Notes: generated by a model from the letters alone, not told the origin. A DNA stretch of 64,000 nucleotides from Dallia pectoralis (GCA_029465975.1 CM055748.1:10254300-10318299); one strand, 5' to 3'. Positions 46,211 to 57,886 are shown, numbered from the stretch's first letter. Made by a program: numbers and translations.

Positions 46211-46607
46211 ATTGGTTGAAACGCAGAAACACATACTACACCACCATCTCTTCAATATGGGGAGTAATATTGGTTGAAACACATACTAAACCACCATCTC
46301 TTCAATATGGGGAGTAATATTGGTTGAAACACATACTACACCACCATCTCTTCAATATGGGGAGTAATATTGGTTGAAACACATACTACACTACCATCTC
46401 TTCAATATGGGGAGTAATATTGGTTGAAACACATACTACACCACCATCTCTTCAATATGGGGAGTAATATTGGTTGAAACGCATACTACACCACCATCTC
46501 TTCAATATGGGGAGTAATATTGGTTGAAACGCATACTACACCACCATCTCTTCAATATGGGGAGTAATATTGGTTGAAACACATACAACACCACCATCTC
46601 TTCAAGA
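46211..46607. repeat. 50-bp minisatellite, 8 units
   Basis: Units contain TATTGGTTGAAACACATACT and CCATCTCTTCAATATGGGGA. The units are nearly identical; the first carries an 8-bp extra ACGCAGAA segment. Confidence 0.95.
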
Positions 46608-47467
46608 TGCAGAGCAAATATTTCTTGACAGGTATAAAGAAATCCAGTGAAGTTACAATTTTCATTACAAGCAGGTGGGGTTTTTGCCAGTTTTTTTTCT
46701 ATTTCTTTATGACATTATGTCTAGAAATCAATTACATAATACAATCGTTTTCATCGTCATAATGTTTATTTGTATTTATTATAAACAAACCCCCTTGTCA
46801 ATGCTGTGTCTAAATTAAATAGACGGTCCGTTTTTGTTTTCAGGAGAATAACATTAATTTATCTAGCAGCATATATGCAGCAGTCCCAATTAGCTTCAGG
46901 AAGCTCTGTTTGGGAGCTGTACCCGTTCTCCATGAACAACGGGCCGCCCTTTGTGCTCCAGCAGCAGACGCACAACACATCAGGGTTCTTGTGGGTCAGA
47001 CCACAACATCGTGGGTAAAATGACACTCACAATCGACAGGTCAAAATAAAGTTTTGTTCGGGACAGCTCATTAGCTAGTTTAATTCTAGTCACTACTAGT
47101 CAAATGGATTACGCACACAGTCCTCTATGCTTCTATATCGGCCTTATAGGAGGTCCACATACACCACTTGTGTCGGCTGCATTTCCTTCCCACTGTGGGC
47201 AAACTCATCCCAAGACAACACAATTGGATTACGGCCGCGTGATTGTAGGGGTCAGGTCATGTGATCATAACGCACTATATTGCTCTCCTTATTGGTGAAA
47301 TTAGATAGGTGTTTACATAGCCTGGAGGTGGTTTTTGTGACATAGCGCATTTGATTGTTTCAGTTGTTACCAACCCTGCCTAGTCACAACACAATTGATT
47401 TGCTCAAATGCATTAAAAAAAGAAATTCCACAAATTCACTTTTAACAAAACAATCCTGGTAATGTAA

Positions 47468-47712
47468 TGCATGGGGTGGCACAGTGGGGTGGCCCAGGGG
47501 GGATTGGCACAGTGGGGTGGCATAGTGGGGTGGGGTGGCACAGTGGGGTAGCCCAGTGGGGTGGGATGGCACAGTGGGGTGGGATGGCACAGTGGGGTGG
47601 GGTGGCACAGTGGGGTGGGGTGGCACAGTGGGTTGGGGTGGCACAGTGGGGTGGGGTGGCACAGTGGGGTGGCACAGTGGGGTGGCACAGTGGGGTGGGA
47701 TGGCACAGTGGT
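47468..47712 (+). repeat. 13/18-bp minisatellite derived from a SINE head
   Basis: Units of GGTGGCACAGTGG with GGT, GGGAT or GGGGT joins. The core GGTGGCACAGTGG is the first part of the adjacent SINE head (47697 onward), so the array looks like local amplification of that 5' end. Confidence 0.9.
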
Positions 47713-47790
47713 CAAGGCTGCTACCGCTGGTGCACATGTTTACCGCTGTGCGCAGGTTTGATTCCGGTGTGCCCCCTAGTGCACTCTCCA
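47697..47790 (+). mobile_element. tRNA-derived SINE head next to the array
   Basis: GGGATGGCACAGTGGTCAAG (A-box-like) and GCGCAGGTTTGATTCCGGTG (B-box GGTTTGATTCC) are at tRNA-like spacing, followed by GTGCCCCCTAGTGCACTCTC. The 3' end is unclear. Confidence 0.65.
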
Positions 47791-48753
47791 ACTTTTCAAT
47801 TTTCCCATCTCCCCAACCCTAACCCTCAAAAATATATAAAGCATGAAAATGCACAAAAAATATATCAGCATTCCAGCAGACTACCTTGTGAAGCGGGTTA
47901 AGAGAATTTAAAGTGTGCACAGGGCAAAGGTTGGCAACTTTCAATAATGGACAATCTAGAAGTAATTTCATATTTTATTTATTTTTCATGACACACAATT
48001 CAATGTGTCATTTTGTAGTTTTTATATCTTCACTATTATTCGACAATGTGGAAATGGTAAAACAGAGGTAAAAATAAAAAACGAGGGCATTGTATGGGTA
48101 AAACCATGTTATATTACTGAATTTGCCTGAAATAGTCCTCACCGCAGGCATATTTGCAGACTAACAGGAAGGTAGAACCTGTTGTTACAGAATTTGTTTA
48201 GGTGTTTATATGACATCATGGTCTACATAATGTACATGCAAAACAACAAGTTATTTTATGGACAGAAAACATGATGAGTGGTAATTAAAGTTAATTAAAG
48301 TTCTAATGACAACAATAGCAGCAACATGCTAGTTCAGCACAGCCCAGCAGCAATGTAGCTGAGGTAACAGAAGTCAGCAAAGCAACAGTTTTATGGTATA
48401 TAAAAAGGCAACTGCTTTTCCTATGGCTCGAAATGGCAGAAATTAGAAATTGACTAGCTGTTCTGACTCTAGTCATCCTCCAGTGAGCCACAATAAAAAT
48501 AAATCGGCCCGGTGTGTGATTGTACATCATGAACACTCATAACTCACATCCACCTCTCAGAAGCCCAGGGCCCCGTTTGAGTCCCAAAAAAGAAACCCTG
48601 TGTAAGATAAATAGTAGGGATGCACCGAAATGAAAATTCTTGGCCGAAACCGAAAACCGAAAAAGAGGAAACCAAGACCGAAAACCGAAAACCGAAACAC
48701 CGAAATAAATTATGCCAATTATTAGTACCATTGCATTTATGGATATGAGGCAC

Positions 48754-49313
48754 CAAGGGCGTAGGTTTGGTCTCAGCTTCGGTGGGGACATCTCTCCCCC
48801 CCCATCCGGCAAGTGAACTTTTACTGAGAATAATGTGATTATTTTTGCGTTTAGTTGAGACAATAGCCTGTTGCTTTTAGATGCTGTTTGTCAGATTCAA
48901 TATATTGTAGGGACCCTGGTGGTGCCACTACTCCGCCCCTACTAATGGGATATCCCAAATAGGCCACATTACATAAGCAAAATATACACAGGAAACATTT
49001 CCACTGTTTATTGTGACTGTAAGATTCTAACATATGGGGTATGTATTAACAGAAAGCACTGGTAACTTTACCGTTGTCTTCAGTCACTCTCCTGTGTACT
49101 TATAGCGTGTCAGATAACTCCCCTCCCCTTGGTTTTTTAGCCAATCAAATTACGGCGTTTCTAGTACCGTACCGGCTCTGCGGTCGGAATTGACCCAAAT
49201 CGCTTCACAAACTCATAACGGAGTTCGCTAAAATATTAGTGGGGACAATTTAGTCATGTTAAAATGTTGTTGGGGACATGTCCCCAGCGTCCCCCCCTAA
49301 ACCTACGCCCATG
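48754..49313. mobile_element. Second hAT-type element nested in the first
   Basis: The ends CAAGGGCGTAGGTTTGG and CCTAAACCTACGCCCATG are imperfect inverted repeats. TGAGGCAC flanks both sides (48746-48753 and 49314-49321), an 8-bp target duplication. Subterminal GGTGGGGACATCTCTCCCC and GGGGACATGTCCCCAGCG are also related. It is 560 bp with no transposase, so a non-autonomous element that inserted after the outer one. Confidence 0.9.
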
Positions 49314-49417
49314 TGAGGCACTTTCTTGCAGGATTTCACTGAACATATCAGACAACGAGGGTGCATGCCCCTCATCTAGTGCAGAGAGACGAGTCTTTTT
49401 TTCTGCGCTCTGATCTC

Positions 49418-49545
49418 CGTGCGCTGCTGCTCCGTGCCCTACTGCTCCGTGCCCTACTGCTCCGTGCGCTGCTGCTCCGTGCCCTGCTGCTCCGTGCCCT
49501 GCTGCTCCGTGCCCTACTGCTCGGTGCGCTATTGCTCCGTCTCCA
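49418..49545. repeat. 15-bp tandem repeat inside the hAT transposase relic
   Basis: Units of CTGCTCCGTGCCCTA or CTGCTCCGTGCGCTG, about eight. On the minus strand they keep the transposase frame and encode five-residue units GHGAA / GHGAV. Confidence 0.9.
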
Positions 49546-50489
49546 CGCGGGTTCTCCGCATCCATCGCCGCCTGGATCATTTCTCGTGCGCGCTGCTTTA
49601 TTTCTGCATCCAAGTAATGGTCTTTATAACGCGGATCAAGTACAGTCGCGATGAAGTGCAGAGGATCCGAATAGATCACAACATATTTCGGCCGTATTGT
49701 TTCGGTGATAAAAGTATTTCGGCCGAAAACCGAAAATGGCCTTTTGGGCCATTTCCGGCCGAAAATTTTCGGTGGCCGAATATTCGGTGCATCCCTAATA
49801 AATAGTGTGCTATTTAGGCGCTTCGAGCAGGAAGACCATAAACATAAAAACAGACAACAGTTATACGGAGAAAACAGTCACCCAACAGAATCATCAACGG
49901 AGAGGTTAGTTTCAACCAAACAAAAACAGATGGCAATAAACTATATGGGCCGATTACATAGACACGACCTCCAGGGGGCAGTGATTAAAAGACATAGGTT
50001 ATATGGGCAGGTAGCACTGTATCCTACTGACCAAGCTATCTCCTTGAATAAGCTCACAGCCTATTGAAACAGACTTGTCTCTGAGAAGCATGGCTTCAGT
50101 CTTCAGATAATGCAGCAGCGGCGGCTGGTCTTATCTGGCCGTTAATTTGTTTGGCACTGGAGGAGCAGTCGGTCACTCTCAGTCAGAGGAACACAGAGGA
50201 TTCCCTCCACCAAGGCTTCTCACCATGGAGACGAGACCCTGTTGCTCTGCTCCCATAATGGGTGGCACCTCCCCCCGGCTGTCCTGTAGACGCCGAGGCC
50301 AATTCTCACACATTCAACACACCCATCATCATGTTGCATTTGCATGTCTTTGTGTGTATTTATCGTCTAGCGTGAGATAGAGATGAAAGGTTGTGTGCGT
50401 CGAGAGCACAATTATTATCTGTTTAACAGCCACCTGTGTATCTCAACCGCAAAACTCTAGTGTATAAAGGGCCACACTCTTCAGACTGT

Positions 50490-50613
50490 CCTACAGAAAC
50501 CCTGTAGGCACCCATCCATCCTAATACAAGCTCAACCCTGGTGTTAAAGGGCCCCTATCCTACAGAAACCCTGTAGGCACCACCCATCCATCCTAATACA
50601 AGCTCAACCCTGG
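50490..50613. repeat. Tandem duplication of ~70 bp
   Basis: TCCTACAGAAACCCTGTAGG, CATCCATCCTAATACAAG and CTCAACCCTGGT occur twice in a row, with a small CAC insertion in the second copy. Confidence 0.9.
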
Positions 50614-51525
50614 TCAGAAGGAGACAGTCCGAGTACGGTGAATACTAATATATTAGCCACCGCTAATCAATAAAAAAGCCTTCCTAATCAATAAAAAAAA
50701 TATGTAAAAATGCGTTAACAGCTTAAAACCTTAAACCTTAAGATCAACAATCAGACCGTGATACTACCAAAACATGTTGTATTGTTAGGGTTAATCCACA
50801 CATTCTACCGCTCTATAAATACGAAAGGCTGAATAATGTCTAGAAATGTCTATATTATTACGAAAGTTTGCTGCAGTTTCTAATATAACTAGTGTTTAGT
50901 TTCCTTTGTCAAACAACACTGTAAATACATGTTGTTTTTAAACCATGTCTCCGCCTGTGTCCTTGACCTTGTAAAGACTGTGTGGTTTGCCGTTAACAGG
51001 GCCGGATGACCCTGTTACCCAGCTGTGCTGAGCAGCGTTAGTAGTTAACACAGGTAATCACAGGTTTAGACAACACTAACGCACCATAATGTGCTATTCA
51101 CAGTGATCAACAGCTGTGCACACTCCCTAACTCCCAAACCTGCAGCACTAATCAGCACCTTCATATTATTCTAGAAGATCAACAGTCAACAGTCAACACA
51201 CGCGCACGCACACACACGAGAATGAACAGCCTAATAGCATCCAAAGCTATACACAACCACTAGCTCCCTCTATTGTGAGTCTGACATATCAAACACTCTA
51301 TTAACTCACTTGATACTGATAAACTGCAGCCACTACACCATTATCTGACAATGCCACAGGGATTGTTTTAAATGATAATAAACATATTATATATCACCTT
51401 TTCATTTGTATGCATTCATCTAAGTCCCATTAACACAATAGACGCGCTGGTTTCTAAACCAGAACAGGTTAAATAATCATGAGACTGGGTCCTATAGAGC
51501 TATTGATTAACCAGTTATGTAATAT

Positions 51526-52707
51526 CAGGGTATATGCAGGAATCTTGAAATTAATTTCAATACCTTTTCAAGACTTTTTCAAGACTTCTCAATATTTTTT
51601 AATACCTCACAAGCTGTAACCATTTACATCAGTGATAAAAACTAAAAAGCATTAATATCCAACCCTTTACTGAAAAACAGAACTGACAATGTATGTGCAA
51701 TTCACAGTGCAAAAAATGTTCAGAAAGTGCACAAACAGCTTTGCTCCTTGCACATCCGTGAGCTTATTAATAATAAAAAGTGCACCGCCATTTTTATGTT
51801 CATTAAGGACCTAACCTGTCAAAACAATAAATAATTTATAAAAATAGAGAAAAATACAATTCAGAAAACTTAAAATGATTTGTTTGAACCTGAGAACTTA
51901 TTCTCTACACTACACTCACAGACGTACACAGTCACAAAACTCTCACTCAGACGCACACACAAACTCTCCGCATCAAGGACTCCAACGTGTTTCCGTTTAA
52001 GGTGCTGTATTATCACCGTGGTGCTCCCGTGCCATGTCATGTCGCTTTTGCATATCTTGCAATTAACACACTTTTTATTTATGTATTTACTTAGTGTGAA
52101 ATGCTCCCACACTTTGGATGACTTCGGTCGAACTGATTTTGCCGACTCCGCCACCAAAACAACGTTACAGCTCCGCAACCGCACTCAACTCAATTGCTTT
52201 TATCTCCGCGACTGAGTGGCGTGTCGCGCGACACAACGTGTCGATAATGAAATTCGTTGCCAACTTTTTTAATTATCGATTAATGTACAATATATCTCCC
52301 TGATTTTCCCCTCGACTGGCTGCAGCCTCTCTTTAAAGTCCGGCATTTCCAGCCAGGACGCTGCAAATTTGCACTTCCCCATTCTGTTCATTCGTTCACC
52401 AACCTTCTCTTAAAACATTTTGTGCGTTGTAATACACGCTGGGAACGCCAGAGCGTACATTGTGCTTTTGAACTTCCGCCCGCCTGCCCGCTCTGGTGCT
52501 CTTAGAGGCAATTTACAAACGTTTTTTTTAAATAAAAATGACTAAATTGTTGTTGGGACTGTTGGACAGCTAATTCAGAAAAAAAAATGTTCAGTATTTA
52601 AGACTTTATAAAGCCGTGATAAGACTTTAATACTTTTTAAGGGTCTTAATTTGCCCAAAATTGATTTATCACCTTTTAATACTTTTCAAGACCTCGCGGA
52701 TACCCTG
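51526..52707. mobile_element. hAT-like element with BED zinc-finger remnant
   Basis: The left end CAGGGTATATGCAGG and right end CCTCGCGGATACCCTG form inverted termini; both are followed inward by CTTTTCAAGAC-type sequence and ACCTTTTAATAC / AATACCTTTTC. AATAT flanks both sides (51521-51525 and 52708-52712). On the minus strand (about 52184-51870) an open frame encodes KVWEHFTLSKY, CVNCKICKSDM, HGSTTVIIQHLKRKH, a complete C2-H2 BED finger as found at the N-terminus of hAT transposases. No catalytic domain remains. The 5-bp duplication is shorter than the usual 8 bp of hAT elements. Confidence 0.78.
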
Positions 52708-52828
52708 AATATGGACCTCTATCTGACACATCATGTCCCTACATCCAATCAGCTCTATTGCCTTTCCATTGCTTGGCTTCTAATTGGGCCTTATCGTGGC
52801 GGAGAGAATAGGTTTTATTGACATTATT

Positions 52829-52925
52829 TGTAGGGACGCACAGAGAACAAAATTATTTTCCGATACAGACATACAAATTACCCAAATCGGCTGATGTCGA
52901 TACCTATGCTGATGTTTGATCATTC
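52829..52925. mobile_element. Fragment of a hAT-like terminus
   Basis: TAGGGACGCACAGAGAACAA with CCGATACAGACATAC and AATCGGCTGATGTCGATACC looks like one end of an old hAT-like repeat. No partner terminus found. Confidence 0.35.
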
Positions 52926-53098
52926 GTGTACGTACCTGTGTACCCTGGCAGAAATTATCAAAAGTTATCTTTATATTTATTTTAAGAACAAAATACTCAA
53001 GAAAGAAAAGTCTGATGAATTAGAAATGTAAAAATGTTATGACAATAAATACACATTCTCATTCTGTAATTGCAAATAACGTCTTTCAGTCTGAGATA

Positions 53099-54640
53099 CA
53101 GTTGAAACCAGATATTTTCATACACTTCAGAAAAAAACACAAAAACTTTTATTTCTTTACTGTCATAAATTAAATCAGAGTAAACTTTTTAGGTTTTAGA
53201 TCAATACATATTAACATACTTTTTGCATTTTTAAATGTCAGAATCGAGCAGGGGAGCATTATTATGTATTTTTTTATCACTTTCATCAAAGTCAGAAGTA
53301 TACATACACTAAGTTTAAAGTTTAAACAAAAAGAAACCTCCAGATGATTCCATTCTGAGCTTAGAAGCTTCTGATAGGTTAATTGATTCCATTTGAGTTA
53401 ATTGGTGGCACACCTGTGGATGCATATAAAGGCACACCTCAAACACAAAGCCTCTTTCTTTAACATCATGGGAAAATCAAGAGAAATCAACCAGACATCA
53501 GGAAAAGAATTGTGGACCTCCACAATTGTGGCTCATCCTTAGGTGCAGTATAAAAAACATGGGAATGTACAACCATCACACCGCTCAGGAAGGAGACAGA
53601 TTCTGAGTCCCAGAGAGGAACGTTTTTTTGGTGCAAAATGTGCGAATCAATCCCTGGACAACAGCAAAAGACCTTTTGAAGATGCTTGCTGAAACTGGTA
53701 AGACAGTGTCATTAACCACAGTAAAACAAGTCCTGTACCACCATGAGCTAAAAGGTTACTCTGGGAGAAGAAAGCCATTACTTCAAAAACCACCATAAAA
53801 AAGCCTGACTACAGTTTGCAACTACACATGGGGACAAAAATCTTAATTTCTGGAGACATCTCCTGTGGTCTGACGAAACAAAGATTGAACTGTTCGGCCG
53901 TAATGATAAACGGTATATTTGGAGGAAAAAGGGCGAAGCTTTGAAGCCACAGAACACCATCCCAACTGTAAAGTATGGGGGTGGTAGTATAATGTTGTGG
54001 GGCTGCTTTGCTGCAGAAGGGACTGGTGCACTTCACAAAATAGATGGCATCATGAGAAAAGAAAATTTTGTGGATATATTGAAGCAACATCTGAAGACAG
54101 TTAAAGTTTGTGCGCAAATGGGTCTTCCAAATGGACAATGACCCCAAGCATACCTCCAAATTAGTAACAAAGTAGCTTAAGGAGAACAAAGTCAAGGTAT
54201 TGGAGTAGCCATCACAAAGCCCTGATCTCAATCCCATAAAAAATGTGTGGGCGGCACTGAAAAGGCGCGTGCAAGCAAGAAGGCCTACGAACCTGACCCA
54301 GTTACACCAGTTCTGTGAAGACGAGTGGGCCAAAAATCCAGCAAACCATTGTAGAAAGCTTGGAAGGATACCCAAAACGTTTGGCCCAAGTGAAACAGTT
54401 TCGGGGCAATTCTACCAAATACTAAGGAAGTGTATGTATACTTCTGACTTTGATGAAAGTGATAAAAAAAAATACATAAAAATTCTCCCTCGCTCGATTC
54501 TGACATTTAACAAATGCAAAAAATATGTTAATATGTATTGATCTAAAACAGAAAAGTTTACTCTGATTTAATGTATGACAGTAAAGAAATAAAAGTTTGT
54601 GTTTTTTTCTGAAGAGTATGAAAATATCGTGTTTCAACTG
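53099..54640 (+). mobile_element. Tc1/mariner element, inactive, with ~210-bp terminal inverted repeats
   Basis: TA flanks both ends. The inverted repeats (53099-53310 and 54430-54640) begin CAGTTGAAACCAGATATTTT; each also has an inner TCAGAAGTATACATACACT-type copy. The element is 1542 bp, the usual Tc1 size. Between the repeats is a broken plus-strand transposase: a start MGKSREINQ near 53469, LLWSDETKIELFGRND carrying the first catalytic Asp (near 53857), GGGSIMLWGCFAAEGTGALH, and downstream a DNDPKH-like second Asp region out of frame. Stops occur in and after it (for example near 54139 and in TAG at 54173 and 54208). It sits in a moonraker intron, antisense to the gene. Confidence 0.93.
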
Positions 54641-56846
54641 TATGTCCCGAGACAACCGCTTGCATAGCACGAGAAGAGGACATAGGCAGTGGCACCTGAA
54701 TCAATCCCAAATGAATCGATTAGCTCCAGACCCATATAGGAACACACTGTAACAGAGGGATCAATGAAAGCCACAATGTATTCTTCAGTGTGTAGGCACA
54801 CACACATCAATACTTTACAGTCTTTTAAGTGCTCAGCGGACTCATTTTCTCCACATAATCGAGGAAAAGCGCGATGAAGGAACGGCTCCTGAATAAGCTC
54901 CGTCACCGTCAGTTCGCTCAAAGTTGGCTATTAAAAATCAATTCCACAGAGCGCCGGGGAGAAAATGCACAGGATGTTCAGATAAAATAAATAACGCTTG
55001 TGTTCGCTCTCTCGTGAGAAAGCACTTCCTCAAACAAAAACCGTGTTCCTATTCGCACTGAGAGTTACACTTTGCAGCGGTGGGAGTACAGTACAAGGGA
55101 GAGGTTTTCCACGACGCACTCTACTAGTCTTTTTTATTGGAATCCTGTCAGAGAGTTGTGTGTCTTTTTTTAACAGGCCAAAGAAATGACCTGCCACTCA
55201 GAGCACGGTGAGCGAACCCCATTGGATAGTGTAGTTCACTGGCCCGTGGGGGGGCGGATATCAGACTGGGGCAGATGGGGTCTAGTGCTTCATACACACA
55301 GGAGGACACCGGGGGCCACAGTACCACAGAGCTAAAGCTAAATCCATCCGACCTGTCATACCTCCAATACAATAAAGAATATATTAAGCCGAACCCAGAG
55401 AGAACCGTTATCTTTGATTTACCCGTAGGGCATAAAAGACCCGCGTCAAGAAAGTAGTTGAGGATTTATCAGTCGGTTTCCCGGTGGTTTGCCCACTCTT
55501 TAAAAAGACAGAAATACAAGGTCACAGACAGGATGCATCGATAAAAGAGAGATGAGCCACAGAGAAGTGAGCCAGAGCCCATCCACAAGGTCCAGCGGTG
55601 CCAGAAACACTAAACCACGGGCTGCCTTTCATCTGCTAATGCTGCCACTTGAATCCACCCAATCATATTGGCACGACCACTCAGCTCTGCTAGCCTATCA
55701 ATGATGTACCCCTGTGAGCCTTCGGCTCCTCTCTCATATTTACTCTCCACTCTTACTTCTTCTTCCTTCCCAGATGGCGTGGAGGGGCTTCGGGTCTCAG
55801 GAAATGCCATGATAGATCAGGAGTGTAGAACAGACAGATATATGAGGCACAAAAAATATCTGCATTCGGGAAAAGGCGTGAACAAGATAGATTGTGTTCT
55901 GGAAACAGTGGTATAGCAGACATGCCCAATCCTCCCGCATGGCAGGAGGTCCACGGGCCCTTAGTGTCGGTGACAGACGACATCTGGTGCAGCCAGTAAA
56001 CTGAGTAAGGTACCGTGAGCGTGTTCGCAAAAACAAAATAGTCTACGGTTTCGGCTAATTCAGAAAGGAAATGGCTAGGTCGAAAAAAGTAGTTGATTGG
56101 CCGATGCACGCAAACAATACTAAATATATTTCAATACTGTATGGATATTTTTTGTTGATTTGACCCAGGCCATTGAAAACACGGAGGAGTAGATTTGACT
56201 AATTAACTGCTATAATTATGACAATTTCAATTGGGAAAACAAGACCAGGAAGTTGGCCTTGTTTGGTCAATTCTATGGTACAATTTTGATTAAGTGAAAT
56301 GTAATTCAAATGGAAAAGTTACATTAGTCAAACGTATTACTTAATTATAGAAAAAATACTAACAAACATCTAAGCTGATTTGATGAAGAGATGAATAATG
56401 GTATGTGGTGCACTTACGAATTAACATTTCAATAGTACCAATGAACAGCCCATTTCTCCTAGTGAACACAAATATGAAAGTAACATGAAATAAATTCTGA
56501 TTATGTGCAAGTCAGTAAGTGGAATCTGTGGTAATTAAATTCCTCGGGACTGTGGCATTGTCAGCCACATTCTCCCCGCCGCAATTTCACAGCATCAGTG
56601 AAATCAGGCCTGTTGTGTCCAGACCCAGCCTGTTAATTTGTACTGGGCTGAGCCTCTTAGTTCCTGCATAATACGTAATGACACACAGCATTACCCTTTG
56701 TAAGGACAGCATTTGTCCATACAATTGAGAACTTAGACAAGCCTTGGATCCTCAACATGGTGCAGTAAATAGCAGGTGACTATCAACAGAAGATCCCCAA
56801 CTATGACCTGGAAAAGGAAGAAGACTAAACAGCACAAGGCACTCAC

Positions 56847-56967
56847 CCAGTATCCACTGGGGTCTGGAGGACTATGTCAGCATTGGTGATGTGTCTCTGG
56901 GCTGACCTGTGGATTGTAATGTTCTGAGGAGAGACTGGCCTGCAGTCTGGAGCAGAGTGTTGAGGCC
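56847..56967 (-). CDS. kiaa0753: moonraker coding exon (tenth in window)
   Basis: A 121-nt exon after acceptor GTTTCTCAG, ending GG|GTGAGT. It reads PQHSAPDCRPVSPQNITIHR, then SAQRHITNADIVLQTPVDT. PVSPQNITI matches the human PVSPHPIRI segment. It is the last exon before the 12.5-kb intron. Confidence 0.92.
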
Positions 56968-57268
56968 CTGAGAAACACAGCAGGAGGTGGAAAGAAATTG
57001 AGGCGTAGGAGTGAGGACTAAAAAAGCACAAACAAAATCTCCCCCTGCCGGACATTAGGGGAACAACAACTACATCTCCAGCGAAGAACATGAACATGCA
57101 TATTATGGACTAATCGATAATCAGGTAAAACAAATTCTAATTGATTTGGCAAGTAAGCAAAAAACTATTTTTTGATTGTAGTGTTTCCACCAGCCGTAAC
57201 ATTTCTTATTTTACTTTTATGACTGGGCTGTCGCCGCCCCCCCACCCAGGTCCTGTCTGTCGACTCAC

Positions 57269-57350
57269 CAGTGGTGTCCTCTCTGTCCCACTGACGAGGG
57301 TCTGAGTATGTGATGCTAACAAAGCGTCTCCTCACAGCCTCCTGGTCTTT
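57269..57350 (-). CDS. kiaa0753: moonraker coding exon (ninth in window)
   Basis: An 82-nt exon between an acceptor ending GGAGCAG and donor G|GTGAGT. It reads KDQEAVRRRFVSITYSDPRQ, then WDREDTT. The human protein has YQEAVRQRFSKIVYADPRLW here. The pyrimidine tract before the AG is weak. Confidence 0.93.
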
Positions 57351-57503
57351 CTGCTCCGATACAATTAAAGAAGCATATCATTTACATTAATTACTAGTCA
57401 AATCATTATATAAAGGATCATCAGGAAGCCAGAGTTGACCAGACAGTAGATCCACTGCATATCCCCAGTTGGTGTGGTGGCCATCCCACAGGGCAGTTCT
57501 CAC

Positions 57504-57620
57504 CTCGATCTCCTCCATTCTCAGCAGCATGTTCTCCAGGGTCGAGGCCAAACCCTCTGTGCGTCTGTCTGCCCAAACAGACCGCGCTCCATCGTCCAGC
57601 AGCTCAACAACGTCTGTAGC
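57504..57620 (-). CDS. kiaa0753: moonraker coding exon (eighth in window)
   Basis: A 117-nt (39-codon) exon, phase 0 at both ends, acceptor CCTCGCCAG and donor GAG|GTGAGA. It reads ATDVVELLDDGARSVWADRR, then TLENMLLRMEEIE. The last part matches human LDAMMLRMEEMER, in a predicted helical region. Confidence 0.93.
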
Positions 57621-57847
57621 CTGGCGAGGGAGGGAGAAAACACCTGTATTCAGGCTCGTACTCATCGGCCACTATTCCCTAGATAGTGCCCTACTTTGAA
57701 AAGAGCCCTGTCGAGCCATGAGGGACTCAGAAGTTAAATAGTGTATAAATAGGGGGCAATATAGGCGGTCATCATTACGATAACTGAGCTACTCACTGTG
57801 CCGGCAGGCTTCTCTGACCGCTGATACCTCGGCAGAGTCCATGTTAC

Positions 57848-57886
57848 CTTTCTGTCCCGACCCGGGGAGGTAGCAGCTCCAACATG
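57848..57886 (-). CDS. kiaa0753: moonraker 39-nt microexon (seventh in window)
   Basis: A 13-codon exon, HVGAATSPGRDRK, phase 0 at both ends, with acceptor TTTCCTCAG and donor AAG|GTAACA. I infer it from clean splice sites and phase; its residues are in a poorly conserved linker, so it is the least certain of the 12. Omitting it would keep the frame. Confidence 0.65.

Larger units (their letters stand above)
48615..49797. mobile_element. Non-autonomous hAT element with 8-bp target duplication
   Basis: The left end TAGGGATGCACCGAAATGAA and right end ATTCGGTGCATCCCTA are inverted, and ATAAATAG flanks both sides (48607-48614 and 49798-49805). The subterminal regions are rich in CCGAAAACCGAA repeats and their complement TTTCGGCCGAAA. 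The interior keeps a minus-strand transposase fragment (about 49679-49330) with ATVLDPRYKDHYLDAEIK, a hAT C-terminal-type motif, so it is a deletion derivative of an autonomous hAT. Another element (48754-49313) is nested within it. Confidence 0.92.
44389..56846 (-). other. kiaa0753: moonraker 12.5-kb intron
   Basis: The largest moonraker intron in the window, with donor GTGAGT and acceptor CTACAG. It holds the 50-bp array, a SINE-seeded array, nested hAT elements, a BED-finger hAT-like element and the Tc1 element. No exon is recognised in 44400-45740, 46620-47460, 47900-48600, 49810-51520 or 54650-56840. Confidence 0.75.

Noticed and set aside
47384..47901. His/Pro and Gly/Trp repeat frames
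   Set aside because: Translations of the SINE-derived array.
55753..56109. 118-codon minus-strand frame in the moonraker intron
   Set aside because: No homology recognised and the flanking exons join in phase without it.
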